Below, one piece after another: positions 1 through 7,824 of a stretch of 64,000 nucleotides of DNA (positions are counted from its first letter, which is position 1; the number at the start of each line of letters is the position of its first letter). The notes under the pieces are model-generated. The model worked only from the letters and a program-made list of their open reading frames with translations, searched no databases and was not told the DNA's origin. A program made the translations under genes and the position numbers. The stretch comes from Nocardioides sambongensis (GTDB lineage: Bacteria > Actinomycetota > Actinomycetes > Propionibacteriales > Nocardioidaceae), in NCBI RefSeq assembly GCF_006494815.1, contig NZ_CP041091.1, positions 806,001 through 870,000 on the forward strand, in the 5' to 3' direction.

Positions 1-100
1 GCCCGAGCGCGGTCACGGCCAGCCGTCGGCCCACGCCGTACAGCGGCTCCCCTGAGAGCAGGTCGTACCCGCGCGCCACGAGGCCGCCGTACCGTTCCAT
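1..100 (-). CDS. Partial N-terminus, possible SAM-dependent methyltransferase
   Basis: An ATG at 98-100 (minus strand), preceded by a GGAGG ribosome binding site, opens a frame that runs without a stop to the left edge, giving 33 residues. It begins MERYGGLVARGYDLLSGEP. This resembles the start of small actinobacterial class I methyltransferases, but no catalytic motif lies inside the window. It is divergent from the flavoprotein at 149. The family assignment is a guess from the N-terminus. That a coding start exists here is better supported than the function. Confidence 0.45.
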   Translation of the reverse strand, partial: MERYGGLVARGYDLLSGEPLYGVGRRLAVTALG

Positions 101-148
101 CGTCACCTCCAGCCGCCATCCTCGCCGACACCTGGGAAGGGCGGGATC

Positions 149-1618
149 GTGAACCGGCGTCCACCGGTGTGGGATCTGCTCGTCGTCGGCGGGGGAGCAG
201 CCGGCCTGGTCGGCGCACAGACCGCTGCCGGACTGGGCGCGGACGTGCTGCTCGTCGAGCAGGACCGTACCGGGGGCGAGTGCCTGTGGACCGGATGTGT
301 TCCGTCCAAGGCGCTGATCGCCGCCGCAGGTCAGGCCGCCCAGGCTCGACGCGCCGGCACCTACGGCGTCTCCGTCGGCGAGGTGAGCGTCGACTTCGGC
401 GCCGTCATGGCGCACGTGCGGCGATCGGTCACCCGGATCGCCCCCGTGGACTCCCCGGAGGCGCTCGAGCAGGCGGGGGTCCGGGTGCTGGCCGGCACCC
501 TGCGCTTCACCGGGCCCGGGACCGCCGACGTCGACGGTGTCGAGGTCCGCTTCCGGCAGGCCCTGATCGCCACCGGGTCGGAGCCCTTGCTGCCGCGAAT
601 GCCCGGTCTGGCGGACGTGGAGCCGCTGACCAACGAGACCTTGTGGGACCTGCATGCGCTGCCTGGGCGACTGGCAGTGATCGGGGCGGGTAGCACCGGA
701 TGCGAGATCGGCCAGGCGATGGCGCGCCTCGGAAGCACGGTCACGCTCGTCGAGACTGGACCACGTCTCCTGGCGCGAGAGGACCCGGCAGCCGCCGTCT
801 TGGTCCAGCGCGCGCTCGAGGACGACGGCGTGCTGGTCCTGACCGGCCACTCGGCAGTGGCGGTACGGGCGACGACGGGCCAGGCGCCCGGGAGCGGTGT
901 CCTGGTGCTCGACGACGGTCGCGAGATCGACTTCGACCGGGTCTTCGTCGCCGCCGGGCGCACCCCGCGCACCCACGGCCTCGGTCTGGACGCGTTGGGG
1001 GTCCGCACCGATCGGGACGGATCGCCCGTCGTGGACCGGTCGCTGCGCACCTCCAACCCCACGGTCTGGGCGGCCGGCGACGTCACGGGGTTCCCCCGGT
1101 TCAGCCATGTGGCGGGCCTGCACGCCGGCCTGGCCTCGACGAACGCACTACTCGGGCTGCGGCGCCGCATCGATGACCTCAACCCCCGCGTCACCTTCAC
1201 CCAGCCGGAGCTCGCCGCGGTCGGCGTACCCACGGGCAGTTGCGGACCCCGTCACCGCCTCCTCGAATGGCAGCACACCGAGCTCGACCGTGCGGTCGCT
1301 GAGGGAGATGACACCGGGGTCACCCGGCTCGTGGTCGATCGGCGGGGCCGCCTCGCCGGCGCCACCGTGGTCGGGCCCCGAGCGGGGGAGACGCTCGGCG
1401 AGCTGGGGACCGCGGTGCGCCAGCGCACCTCGGTGCTGCGGATGGCGACGACCCCTCATGCGTACCCCACCTACAACGACGGACCCTGGAACGCCGTCAT
1501 CGACGAGGTACGACGCCGGCTCGCCGGACCGACCACGCAACGCGCCATCGGTGTCGCGGTCGGGCTGCGCCGCCGGTGGCTGGACCGGGGGTCGGTCACG
1601 ACTCGGCGATCCGCTTGA
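149..1618 (+). CDS. FAD-dependent pyridine nucleotide-disulfide oxidoreductase (mercuric reductase/dihydrolipoamide dehydrogenase-like)
   Basis: This 489-residue flavoprotein has the class I pyridine nucleotide-disulfide reductase layout. An FAD-binding GGGAAG loop lies at residues 14-19 and a redox-active CxxxxC pair at Cys45 and Cys50 (GGECLWTGC). A NAD(P)-binding GAGSTG loop lies near residue 180, a second FAD contact (AAGDV) near 310, and a C-terminal dimerisation domain ends with an HAYPT segment. Enzymes of this family move electrons from NAD(P)H through FAD and the disulfide to a substrate; the substrate here is unknown. There is no N-terminal heavy-metal domain and no C-terminal vicinal Cys pair, so a true mercuric reductase is unlikely. 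The start is GTG at 149, the first start codon with the FAD loop correctly placed. Its end overlaps the convergent SRPBCC gene by 23 bases. Confidence 0.85.
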   Translation: MNRRPPVWDLLVVGGGAAGLVGAQTAAGLGADVLLVEQDRTGGECLWTGCVPSKALIAAAGQAAQARRAGTYGVSVGEVSVDFGAVMAHVRRSVTRIAPVDSPEALEQAGVRVLAGTLRFTGPGTADVDGVEVRFRQALIATGSEPLLPRMPGLADVEPLTNETLWDLHALPGRLAVIGAGSTGCEIGQAMARLGSTVTLVETGPRLLAREDPAAAVLVQRALEDDGVLVLTGHSAVAVRATTGQAPGSGVLVLDDGREIDFDRVFVAAGRTPRTHGLGLDALGVRTDRDGSPVVDRSLRTSNPTVWAAGDVTGFPRFSHVAGLHAGLASTNALLGLRRRIDDLNPRVTFTQPELAAVGVPTGSCGPRHRLLEWQHTELDRAVAEGDDTGVTRLVVDRRGRLAGATVVGPRAGETLGELGTAVRQRTSVLRMATTPHAYPTYNDGPWNAVIDEVRRRLAGPTTQRAIGVAVGLRRRWLDRGSVTTRRSA

Positions 1619-2066
1619 TCGCGGCGAGCGTGCGCGGGATGCCGTCCAGGGCTTGCTGGGTGCGGTCGGCGATCTGCGCAGGAGCGTCGTCGCCGAACTT
1701 CTCCTCGAAGAACGCGATGCCGTCGGGGAGGAACTCCCAGCTCTCGGTGAGGGTCGTCATGCCCGCCTCGGCCGGGTCGAGCGTGAAGCCCCATCGGACC
1801 AGCCGGCCGCCGACCTTCCAGGCGAACTCCCGTCCGGGTTCGGCGGTGACGACCTCCGAGCGGGTCTCCCAGGTGCGCCCGGGGAGCTCGTTGTGCCCGG
1901 TGAACCAGGCCCCGACGTGCCCAGCCTCGGCGTCGTCGTCCCACCAGCACGCCGTGCACACCGGGCTCCACTCACCGGTGCGGGTGATGTCGGAGACCAG
2001 GGCGTAGAGGTCCTCGGGGGTCGCCTGGACGGTGATGGACTCCTGGTGGCTGCGGATGTCGGTCAT
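1596..2066 (-). CDS. SRPBCC family protein (polyketide cyclase/dehydrase-like)
   Basis: This 156-residue protein has the length and pattern of the START/SRPBCC hydrophobic-pocket fold. Its N-terminal strand (ITVQATPEDLYALVSDI) is followed by a W-rich middle and a long C-terminal helix (DRTQQALDGIPRTLAAIKRI). Such proteins bind small hydrophobic ligands or act in cyclase/aromatase steps; no substrate can be inferred. The start at 2066 was chosen because the frame above it is low-complexity and a purine-rich GGAAGGG site precedes this ATG. It converges on the flavoprotein and is followed upstream by the DsbA-fold gene on the same strand. Confidence 0.8.
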   Translation of the reverse strand: MTDIRSHQESITVQATPEDLYALVSDITRTGEWSPVCTACWWDDDAEAGHVGAWFTGHNELPGRTWETRSEVVTAEPGREFAWKVGGRLVRWGFTLDPAEAGMTTLTESWEFLPDGIAFFEEKFGDDAPAQIADRTQQALDGIPRTLAAIKRIAES

Positions 2067-2088
2067 GGCCGCCACCCTTCCAGATCGG

Positions 2089-2826
2089 TCACCTCTTCTG
2101 ACGGCGGCTACCGCCGTGCCAGTCCTCCTGCTGCCCGATCGTGTCGGTGTCCACGCCGAGCGCGGCGAGCTGGGGGAGCTCACGGAGGCTGCGCTTGAGC
2201 TCGGCGAAGCCGGGGAAGCGGGCGAGTCCGGTGACGTGGTCCCAGAGCTCTGCAGCCTGCTCCGGCGAGGGGAGCCGACTGATCACCGGGCCGAAGAAGG
2301 CGACTCCCTCGGGCGGCTCGAAGTGGATGATCGGTGTGCCGACATCCTTGCCCGTCAGAGACAGCGCCTCGTCGGTCTCTCGGCGGATCTCGGCGTCCCA
2401 GCTCTCGTCGTCGAGGGCGTCGGCCAGTTCGAGCGGCAGTCCGGCGTGGGCCAGGATCGGCTCCACGAACTCGCGGGTGCCTCGTCGCTCGCGCAGGGCC
2501 TGCTCGCTGCCCGGGCCGTCCGGGTCGGGCGGGGTGTCGAAGATGGCGGTGCCGAACGCGTGGTGCAGGGGGTCCATGGCCTGACGTCCGTGCTCGGCGC
2601 GGGCCCGAGCGGCCACGCGGAGGAGTCGTAGCCCGGCCGTGTGGCCGGCCTCGTACTCGGGTGGGAACTGCGTGTCGTAGTCGACCTCACTGTTGACCTG
2701 GCGGAGGGAGATGAACCGCCAGTCGACGGTGAGGTCGCGCTGGTCCTGCACCATCCTCACCCACTTGCTCGTCATCCAGCAGAACGGGCAGACCGGGTCG
2801 AAGTAGACGTTGATGTCGGCATCCAT
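2089..2826 (-). CDS. DsbA-fold protein, mycothiol-dependent nitroreductase Rv2466c-like
   Basis: This 245-residue thioredoxin-fold protein carries a CPFC active-site motif (Cys13 and Cys16) right after the first strand (VYFDPVCPFC). It continues with the DsbA helical insertion and a cis-Pro type segment (GTPIIHF). The pattern of FDPVCPFCWMTSKW followed by a W-R-F-I-S-L strand matches the actinobacterial Rv2466c family, which uses mycothiol to reduce oxidised substrates in the cytoplasm. No signal peptide is visible. The start at 2826 places the motif at the normal distance from the N-terminus; the longer upstream frame is not protein-like. A 22-base gap separates it from the SRPBCC gene, so the two are probably co-transcribed. 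Confidence 0.82.
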   Translation of the reverse strand: MDADINVYFDPVCPFCWMTSKWVRMVQDQRDLTVDWRFISLRQVNSEVDYDTQFPPEYEAGHTAGLRLLRVAARARAEHGRQAMDPLHHAFGTAIFDTPPDPDGPGSEQALRERRGTREFVEPILAHAGLPLELADALDDESWDAEIRRETDEALSLTGKDVGTPIIHFEPPEGVAFFGPVISRLPSPEQAAELWDHVTGLARFPGFAELKRSLRELPQLAALGVDTDTIGQQEDWHGGSRRQKR

Positions 2827-3021
2827 GCGACCACCGTAGGTCGCAGGTCCAGTGTCGATCGGCCGTACCCGCGGGTCTGCCGCTGGTCCGACCCGCCGCT
2901 TGCGCGCTTCTCGTCGGAGCGCTGGTCGCTCCCCGGCTGACATTCCACGGTCGCACCCACGCCGCAAGCGGTAGCGTTCGCGAATCCGACGTCGAGTCGG
3001 TGGTGGACCGGAGGGGTGACG

Positions 3022-5442
3022 ATGACTGCGGAACGCACAGCAGCACGGTCGAACGAGTCTGCGGGCGCGGTGGCTCTCGACCTGGAGGAGATCGAGGATG
3101 CATCGGTCGGCGGCAAGGCCTTCGGGCTGGCGCGTCTCGTCGCGATGGGCCTGCCGGTCCCGCCGGCCTTCGTGATTCGTGACGCCGGCGTCGGCGACTA
3201 TCCGGCTGATCTCGACGACCGCCACCGGGCGTTGGGTGCTCACGCAGTGGCTGTCCGCTCGTCTGCACAAGGCGAGGACGGTGCCGAGGCCTCCTTCGCC
3301 GGGCAGTACGAGACGGTGCTGAACGTCTCAGGGGCGGACGAGCTTCGTCGGGCGATCGACCTGTGCGTGGCGTCGGCGTCGACCGAGCGTGCCCGGAGCT
3401 ACCAGGTCGACGTTCTCGGAGCCGCCGGGGCGCGGATGAACGTCGTTGTACAGCGGATGGTGGACGCGCTGGCGGCGGGCGTGGTCTTCACGGCCGACCC
3501 GGTGAGTGCTCGCCGCGACCTGCTGGTGATCGACGCGGTGGCCGGGCTCGGCGAAGCTCTCGTGAGTGGCGAGGCCACCCCGGACTCGTACTCCGTAGGG
3601 CTCGACGGAGTGGTCGTGCGCCGGGACCTCGTCGGCGACGCGGCGGTGCTCAGCGACACCCAGATCGCCCAGATCGCGGAGCAGGCCCGCAGGGCCGCCG
3701 CCCACGAGGGCCACCCTCTCGACCTGGAGTGGGCCATCGATCGCTCCGGTGCCCTGTACTGGCTGCAGGCGCGTCCCATCACCACTCTGCCGGCCGATCT
3801 CAACGAGTTCGACTCCGTGCTGCCGGGGCGTGATGACGTCCTGACCATCAGCAACGTCAGCGAGATGATGCCGGGCGCGGTGTGCCCACTGACGATGTCG
3901 TTCACCGGGTGGGGAATCGACTACGGACTGCAGCACATGCAGGTCAGTGTCGGAGCCCGACAGGAGATCGACCCGGTCTGGCAGGTCACGGCCTCGGCGT
4001 ACGGCCACCTGTTCCTCAACCTGACCGGCAACCTGACGATGGCCGCCGGGACGCTCGGCTCGGACGCCGACCAGACCGCCCAGACCATCTGCGGCCGCGT
4101 GGTGCCAGAGCTCGAGGACCCCACCCCGATGCCGTTTCCTCGCCGGCTGTTCAACACCGGCAAGCTGCTGCGCTACTGCTTCAAGGCGCCCAGCGTTGTC
4201 GAGGGGTTCGACAAGGAGGTGGCCTCGTTCGTCCTCCAGCCAGGCCCGGACGCGGCGACGACGTGGCGCGACCTCGCAGGAAAGCTGACGTTCTTCGACC
4301 GGAGCATGGCTGTCCACATCCAGTCCTCGGCTCTCTCGGGCTTCTACAGCGCCATCGTGGAGAACATGGTCTCGGGGTCGGCCAACGCCAGCACCGTCGC
4401 TGAGCAGGCGGAGGCGGTTCGGCTCCTGGCCGGCGCCAGCGGTGTGGAGAGCGCCGTGATGCTCGAGGAGCTCGACGAGCTGATCAACCTCGTCGCCGCC
4501 CACCCCGATGCTCACGCCGCCTTCGTCGGTCGAACCCCCGAGCAGGCGCTGGGTTGGTTGCGAACCGAGGAGTCCTTGGCGGCCGGCCTCGATCAGTTCC
4601 TGCACCGTCATGGACACCGTGGCTACCGGGAGCTGTGCGTGCGGGACCCATCGTGGGGCGACGACCCGACGCCGTTGGTGCAGAGCATGCAGGCCGCCGT
4701 GCACGCGCGACTGCTCACCGGGGGACGCCGTGACATCAGGACCGAGGTCGTCGACACGGCATCGCTGAGCCGGGGCCTGCGCTGGGTCCTCCCCAAGGCC
4801 CACAACGCCATTCGGCGCCGCGAGCACACCAAGTCGCTCCTCGTCGACGTCGCCCACCGATTCCAGATCGCCTTCCGGCACCTGGGTGAGCAGCTCGCCA
4901 GCGAAGGAATCCTCCCCGACGCCGACCTGGTGTACTTCTTCACCGTCGGGGAGCTCCGTGCCTGCAAGGGTCAACCGGCGCCGGCTGCCGTCGAGCAGGC
5001 ACTGGCACGGCGCATCGCCCTGGAATATCAGCAGCGTCTGGAGTTCCCCGAGATCTCCGTCGGGCTTCCCCAGCCGCTGGAGCCCCAGGTCCTGGAGGTG
5101 GCCGACGGAGTTCTCCACGGCCGGCCGGCTTCTCGGGGCGTCGTCGAGGGTGTCGTGCGCGTCGCCCACACGTTGACGGAGGCCGCCGAGCTGGCTCCCG
5201 GCGAGATCCTGGTGACACCGATCACCGACATCGGCTGGACCCCCTACTTCAGCCTGATCGGTGGCTTGGTGACGGACTTGGGCAGTTCGGTCTCCCACGG
5301 GGCCGTCATCGCCCGCGAGTACGGGCTCCCGTGTGTCGTCAATGCTCGTCAGGCCACCGTCTTCCTGAAGACGGGCGACAGGGTCAGGCTCGACGGCGAC
5401 TCCGGCAGCGTGACGTTGCTGAACGCAGCCGTGGACGCCTAG
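3022..5442 (+). CDS. PEP/pyruvate-binding enzyme, PEP synthase or rifampicin phosphotransferase-like
   Basis: This protein of about 806 residues has the two-domain PEP-utiliser layout. An N-terminal ATP-grasp (PPDK-N) domain shows GGKAFGLARL and VRSSAQGEDG with SFAGQYETVLNV. A long middle linker follows. A C-terminal swivelling phosphohistidine domain contains GSSVSHGAVIAREYGLPCVV, in which the His accepts phosphate. Known relatives are PEP synthase and rifampicin phosphotransferase, which inactivates rifamycins by phosphorylation. The length is close to that of the antibiotic-modifying type, but sequence alone does not decide. ATG 3022 follows a GGAGGGG site at ideal spacing; GTG 3016 is an alternative. 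The hairpin at 5510-5538 follows its stop codon. Confidence 0.8.
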   Translation: MTAERTAARSNESAGAVALDLEEIEDASVGGKAFGLARLVAMGLPVPPAFVIRDAGVGDYPADLDDRHRALGAHAVAVRSSAQGEDGAEASFAGQYETVLNVSGADELRRAIDLCVASASTERARSYQVDVLGAAGARMNVVVQRMVDALAAGVVFTADPVSARRDLLVIDAVAGLGEALVSGEATPDSYSVGLDGVVVRRDLVGDAAVLSDTQIAQIAEQARRAAAHEGHPLDLEWAIDRSGALYWLQARPITTLPADLNEFDSVLPGRDDVLTISNVSEMMPGAVCPLTMSFTGWGIDYGLQHMQVSVGARQEIDPVWQVTASAYGHLFLNLTGNLTMAAGTLGSDADQTAQTICGRVVPELEDPTPMPFPRRLFNTGKLLRYCFKAPSVVEGFDKEVASFVLQPGPDAATTWRDLAGKLTFFDRSMAVHIQSSALSGFYSAIVENMVSGSANASTVAEQAEAVRLLAGASGVESAVMLEELDELINLVAAHPDAHAAFVGRTPEQALGWLRTEESLAAGLDQFLHRHGHRGYRELCVRDPSWGDDPTPLVQSMQAAVHARLLTGGRRDIRTEVVDTASLSRGLRWVLPKAHNAIRRREHTKSLLVDVAHRFQIAFRHLGEQLASEGILPDADLVYFFTVGELRACKGQPAPAAVEQALARRIALEYQQRLEFPEISVGLPQPLEPQVLEVADGVLHGRPASRGVVEGVVRVAHTLTEAAELAPGEILVTPITDIGWTPYFSLIGGLVTDLGSSVSHGAVIAREYGLPCVVNARQATVFLKTGDRVRLDGDSGSVTLLNAAVDA

Positions 5443-5509
5443 TCGGGGGATGGGAGTCGAGGCCTCCGGTCTGCAAGTGGGCCGCGAGTGAGGTCGCCTG
5501 CGACATGAC

Positions 5510-5538
5510 GATGGCCCCGGGGGAGTCCCGGGGCCATC
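5510..5538 (+). terminator. GC-rich hairpin after the PEP-utiliser gene
   Basis: Two perfect 12-base arms, 5510-5521 (GATGGCCCCGGG) and 5527-5538 (CCCGGGGCCATC), are separated by a 5-base loop. They lie about 70 bases after the stop codon. There is no T-run, as is usual for actinobacterial terminators. It may also block transcription coming from the toxin-antitoxin side. Nothing else was recognised in 5539-5671. Confidence 0.6.
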
Positions 5539-5671
5539 GGCGATCGAATGTGACTAATCCGATCAGTTCACGACTCAGATGTCGTAGTAGTGATCTACGC
5601 ACCCGTGCTGACCTGCGCAAACGCGGGTTCAGCTGCCGCTGGGGCCTCCGTGGGGCCGCACGTGGCCGAGT

Positions 5672-5977
5672 TCAGATCGCGACCAGGGCGGTGACTTTGG
5701 CCAGGTCGTCGGCGTGCAGGTCGCGCTCGACCTCCAGGTCGTAGTCGGTCTGGATGTTGATCCAGAACCGGTCGTCGACGCCGAGTGCCTTGGACAGGCG
5801 CAGTGCGGTGTCGGTGGTGATGGCGCGCTGGCCCCGCACGATCTGACTGATCCGGGTCTGGGGGAGACCGGTGGCCTGGGCGAGGCGGTACTGGCTGATG
5901 CCCAGCGGCTCCAGGAACTCGGTCAGCAGGACCTCGCCCGGGGTGATCGGGTCGTGTGCCTTCGACGTCGCCGTCAT
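5672..5977 (-). CDS. higA: HigA-type antitoxin, XRE family HTH
   Basis: This 101-residue protein has an HTH_3 core (ISQYRLAQATGLPQTRISQIVRGQRAIT) and the HigA-type opening PGEVLLTEFLEPLGIS. The C-terminal tail (WINIQTDYDLEVERD) is typical of HigA/VapI antitoxins. It should bind and neutralise the toxin encoded just upstream and repress the shared promoter. An AGGAG site precedes ATG 5977, and 20 bases separate it from the toxin stop codon. The toxin-first order is the usual one for higBA. Confidence 0.9.
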   Translation of the reverse strand: MTATSKAHDPITPGEVLLTEFLEPLGISQYRLAQATGLPQTRISQIVRGQRAITTDTALRLSKALGVDDRFWINIQTDYDLEVERDLHADDLAKVTALVAI

Positions 5978-5997
5978 GATCGGTCTCCTCTCATTGG

Positions 5998-6279
5998 TCA
6001 GTGGTAGTCGGTGATCTCGACGTCGTCTGCGCCGTTGTCGGTCCAGACGAAGCAGATTCGGTATTGATCGTTGATGCGGATGGAGTGCTGACCGGCACGG
6101 TCGCCGACCAGCTTCTCCAGACGGTTGCCGGGAGGCACCCGCAGGCTGTTTAGTTCAGAGGCCGCGTTGAGGAGCCGGAGCTTCTTCTGCGCGGCCCGTT
6201 GGAGCTCGGGTCCAAAGGCTCGGACATGTTCGCGGTTCCAGACCTTCTCGGTGTCCGTGTTCTTGAAGGACCGGATCAC
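5998..6279 (-). CDS. higB: HigB-type toxin, RelE/ParE superfamily
   Basis: This 93-residue toxin of the RelE/HigB fold starts MIRSFKNTDTEKVWN and ends with the strand QYRICFVWTDNGADDVEITDYH, the classic HigB C-terminus. Members cleave mRNA on the ribosome. The GTG start at 6279 lies 6 bases after a good -10 element, so the transcript may be leaderless. It is followed directly by higA. The pair sits between the chromosome-like segment and the integrase, where toxin-antitoxin pairs often stabilise mobile elements. Confidence 0.88.
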   Translation of the reverse strand: MIRSFKNTDTEKVWNREHVRAFGPELQRAAQKKLRLLNAASELNSLRVPPGNRLEKLVGDRAGQHSIRINDQYRICFVWTDNGADDVEITDYH

Positions 6280-6314
6280 GACACAACCCTAACGTGCCGC
6301 GATACTAACGACAA
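6279..6314 (-). promoter_or_regulatory. Probable sigma-70 type promoter of higBA
   Basis: Read on the minus strand there is TTGTCG (6314-6309), a 17-base spacer, then TAGGGT (6291-6286), matching actinobacterial housekeeping promoters. Only six bases separate the -10 from the GTG start of higB, so transcription should begin at or next to the start codon. Confidence 0.6.
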
Positions 6315-6385
6315 GCGTAAGTATTGGATCGGACCGTCAGATTGCCTCTGGAAGTGGCCCGAGGCCGTCAACGCCGGCCGGAACG

Positions 6386-6425
6386 CGACAACGGTTGTCT
6401 CCAATCTCGGGCAAGACCGTTGTCG
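6386..6425. repeat. 10-base inverted repeat next to the integrase stop, with internal GACAAC palindrome
   Basis: The arms CGACAACGGT (6386-6395) and ACCGTTGTCG (6416-6425) are perfect inverted copies 20 bases apart. The left arm also overlaps a smaller palindrome, GACAACGGTTGTC (6387-6399). The structure lies just past the integrase stop codon, so it could be the int terminator, an integrase-arm or attachment site, or an operator. No tRNA gene or second attachment copy was found, so the att core is not assigned. Confidence 0.4.
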
Positions 6426-6433
6426 AGCGCAGC

Positions 6434-7597
6434 TCATTCGTCGCCTTCCTCGTCCTCGCCGAGGAAGGCGGTGTCGATCGCACGCCTGGTGCGCTCCGAG
6501 CTGCCCTCCATCAGATGCGTGTAGGTCCGCAGGGTGAAGCCCGGGTCGGCGTGACCGAGATACTCGCTGACCGCCTTGATGGTCTCGCCCTCATGTAGCG
6601 CCGTGCTGGCGAAGAAGTGGCGCAGCGCGTGGCATCCGTTCTCCCGCAGATCGGGGACACCAGCTCGCTCCAACGCAGGACGCCACAGATAGGTGTTGAA
6701 GTAGTTGCGATTCATCGCTCCCTTCTCCCGAGTCGTCAGCAGCAGCGAGACTGTCGTCGGCTTCCCGTCGAGCGTCATCCACGGCCGAGTCACCTCAACG
6801 GGCGGATGCGCTGTCATGTAGGCGGTGATTGCATCGGCGACCGCGTCAGGCAGTGGCACCTTGCGGGTCTTGCGGCCCTTGGGCAGACCGAAGACCTGGC
6901 GGTTGCTGGAGAAGAGCTTGACCTGACGTCGGACGTGCACCTCGCTGGCGTCGAAGTCGATGTCGTCGGGGGAGAGGCCGAAGATCTCGCCCTGCCGCAA
7001 CCCGAGGCCGGCGCCGAGCCACACCACGATCTGATAGCGGTCTGGCAACGCGTCACGTACCGCCAAGACCCGCTTGCTCGTCCAGGGGACAAGCTTCCTC
7101 GGGTCGGATCGTGGCTTGCGTACCGACGGGGCCTTGCATGGGTTCTTCGGGATGAGCTCGTCGTCGACCGCTGCGGTGAAGACGGTGGACACGTTGGCGA
7201 ACACCACCTTGCGGTAGGTCGGCGCGAGGTCAGCGAGCGTGCGCAACCAGCTCTGGATGGTCGAGGGTTGGATCTCGGACAAGTAGCGGTCACCCAGAAT
7301 CGGGAAGGCGTGCAGCCGCAGCCGCAGCCCGACCGCTTCGCGGGTGGTCTCCTCGAAGGTCTGCGCGTCGATCCACTTGCGAGCGTAGGTCTCGAAGGGG
7401 ATCTTGCCCGCGTCGGGATCGACGTATTGGCCCTTGACCAGGTCCGCGGACACGACGGCGCAGAACCGGTCCGCCTCGACCTTCTTCTGGAAGGTCTTGT
7501 TCCGCTCCTTGCCGTCCGGGCCGCGCCAACGGACGCGGTAGGTCTTCAGGAGGGTGCCGTCCGCGGTGCGGCGTTCGCGCCGTTCAACGTGCGCCAT
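6434..7597 (-). CDS. int: Tyrosine recombinase, ICE integrase
   Basis: This is a 387-residue phage-type integrase. The N-terminal arm-binding region (YRVRWRGPDGKERNKTF) is followed by a SAM-like core-binding domain near residues 65-150. The catalytic domain has Arg201 (GLRQGE), His323-x-x-Arg326 (HALRHFF), His349 (YLGHAD) and the nucleophile Tyr359 (RTYTHLM), so all key residues are present. It catalyses integration and, with an excisionase, excision of the element. Its ATG (7597) overlaps the end of the excisionase-like gene by 14 bases, suggesting coupled translation. The gene points toward the chromosome side, as expected for an integrase at the element end. Confidence 0.93.
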   Translation of the reverse strand: MAHVERRERRTADGTLLKTYRVRWRGPDGKERNKTFQKKVEADRFCAVVSADLVKGQYVDPDAGKIPFETYARKWIDAQTFEETTREAVGLRLRLHAFPILGDRYLSEIQPSTIQSWLRTLADLAPTYRKVVFANVSTVFTAAVDDELIPKNPCKAPSVRKPRSDPRKLVPWTSKRVLAVRDALPDRYQIVVWLGAGLGLRQGEIFGLSPDDIDFDASEVHVRRQVKLFSSNRQVFGLPKGRKTRKVPLPDAVADAITAYMTAHPPVEVTRPWMTLDGKPTTVSLLLTTREKGAMNRNYFNTYLWRPALERAGVPDLRENGCHALRHFFASTALHEGETIKAVSEYLGHADPGFTLRTYTHLMEGSSERTRRAIDTAFLGEDEEGDE

Positions 7598-7772
7598 GAG
7601 TCACCTCTGCGTTGGTGGTGAGCCAGGCGCGCACCTCCGCCGGGTCGTAGCGCAGGAAGCGGCCGACGCGGAACGCGGTCGGACCAGTGCCCTTGTGACG
7701 CCACTGGTAGAGCGTGTTGACGGGAACGCCGAGGAAGTCGGCCACGTCCTCGACCGACAAGAGCTTCTCCAT
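7584..7772 (-). CDS. Excisionase-like helix-turn-helix protein (AlpA/MerR-type)
   Basis: This 62-residue winged-HTH protein reads SVEDVADFLGVPVNTLYQWRHKGTGP followed by FRVGRFLRYDPAEVRAWL, the standard excisionase-family layout. It probably directs integrase toward excision or regulates int. An AAGGAGG site lies at good spacing before ATG 7772. It overlaps int by 14 bases, forming an xis-int operon. The longer upstream reading frame is a shadow of the neighbouring gene. Confidence 0.85.
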   Translation of the reverse strand: MEKLLSVEDVADFLGVPVNTLYQWRHKGTGPTAFRVGRFLRYDPAEVRAWLTTNAEVTHGAR

Positions 7773-7824
7773 GGTGCCTCCTTGGTTGAGATCGCCGGGT
7801 GCGTGGTGGCGGGTGGCGGCGGGT

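Noticed and set aside
149..1618. Mercuric reductase (merA) as part of a mercury resistance operon
   Set aside because: There is no metal-binding N-terminal domain, no C-terminal Cys pair and no neighbouring mer genes.
897..2198. Plus-strand frame of 433 codons across the flavoprotein and SRPBCC genes
   Set aside because: It overlaps two well-supported genes and reads as low-complexity Arg/Pro/Ser-rich sequence.
3328..5298. Long minus-strand frame of 656 codons opposite the PEP-utiliser gene
   Set aside because: It is antisense to a gene with clear domains, has no recognisable motif and reflects GC-skewed codon use.
5443..6433. tRNA gene as the attachment site of the element
   Set aside because: No cloverleaf or T-loop (GGTTCRANNCC) with matching stems was found here, so the att site stays unassigned.
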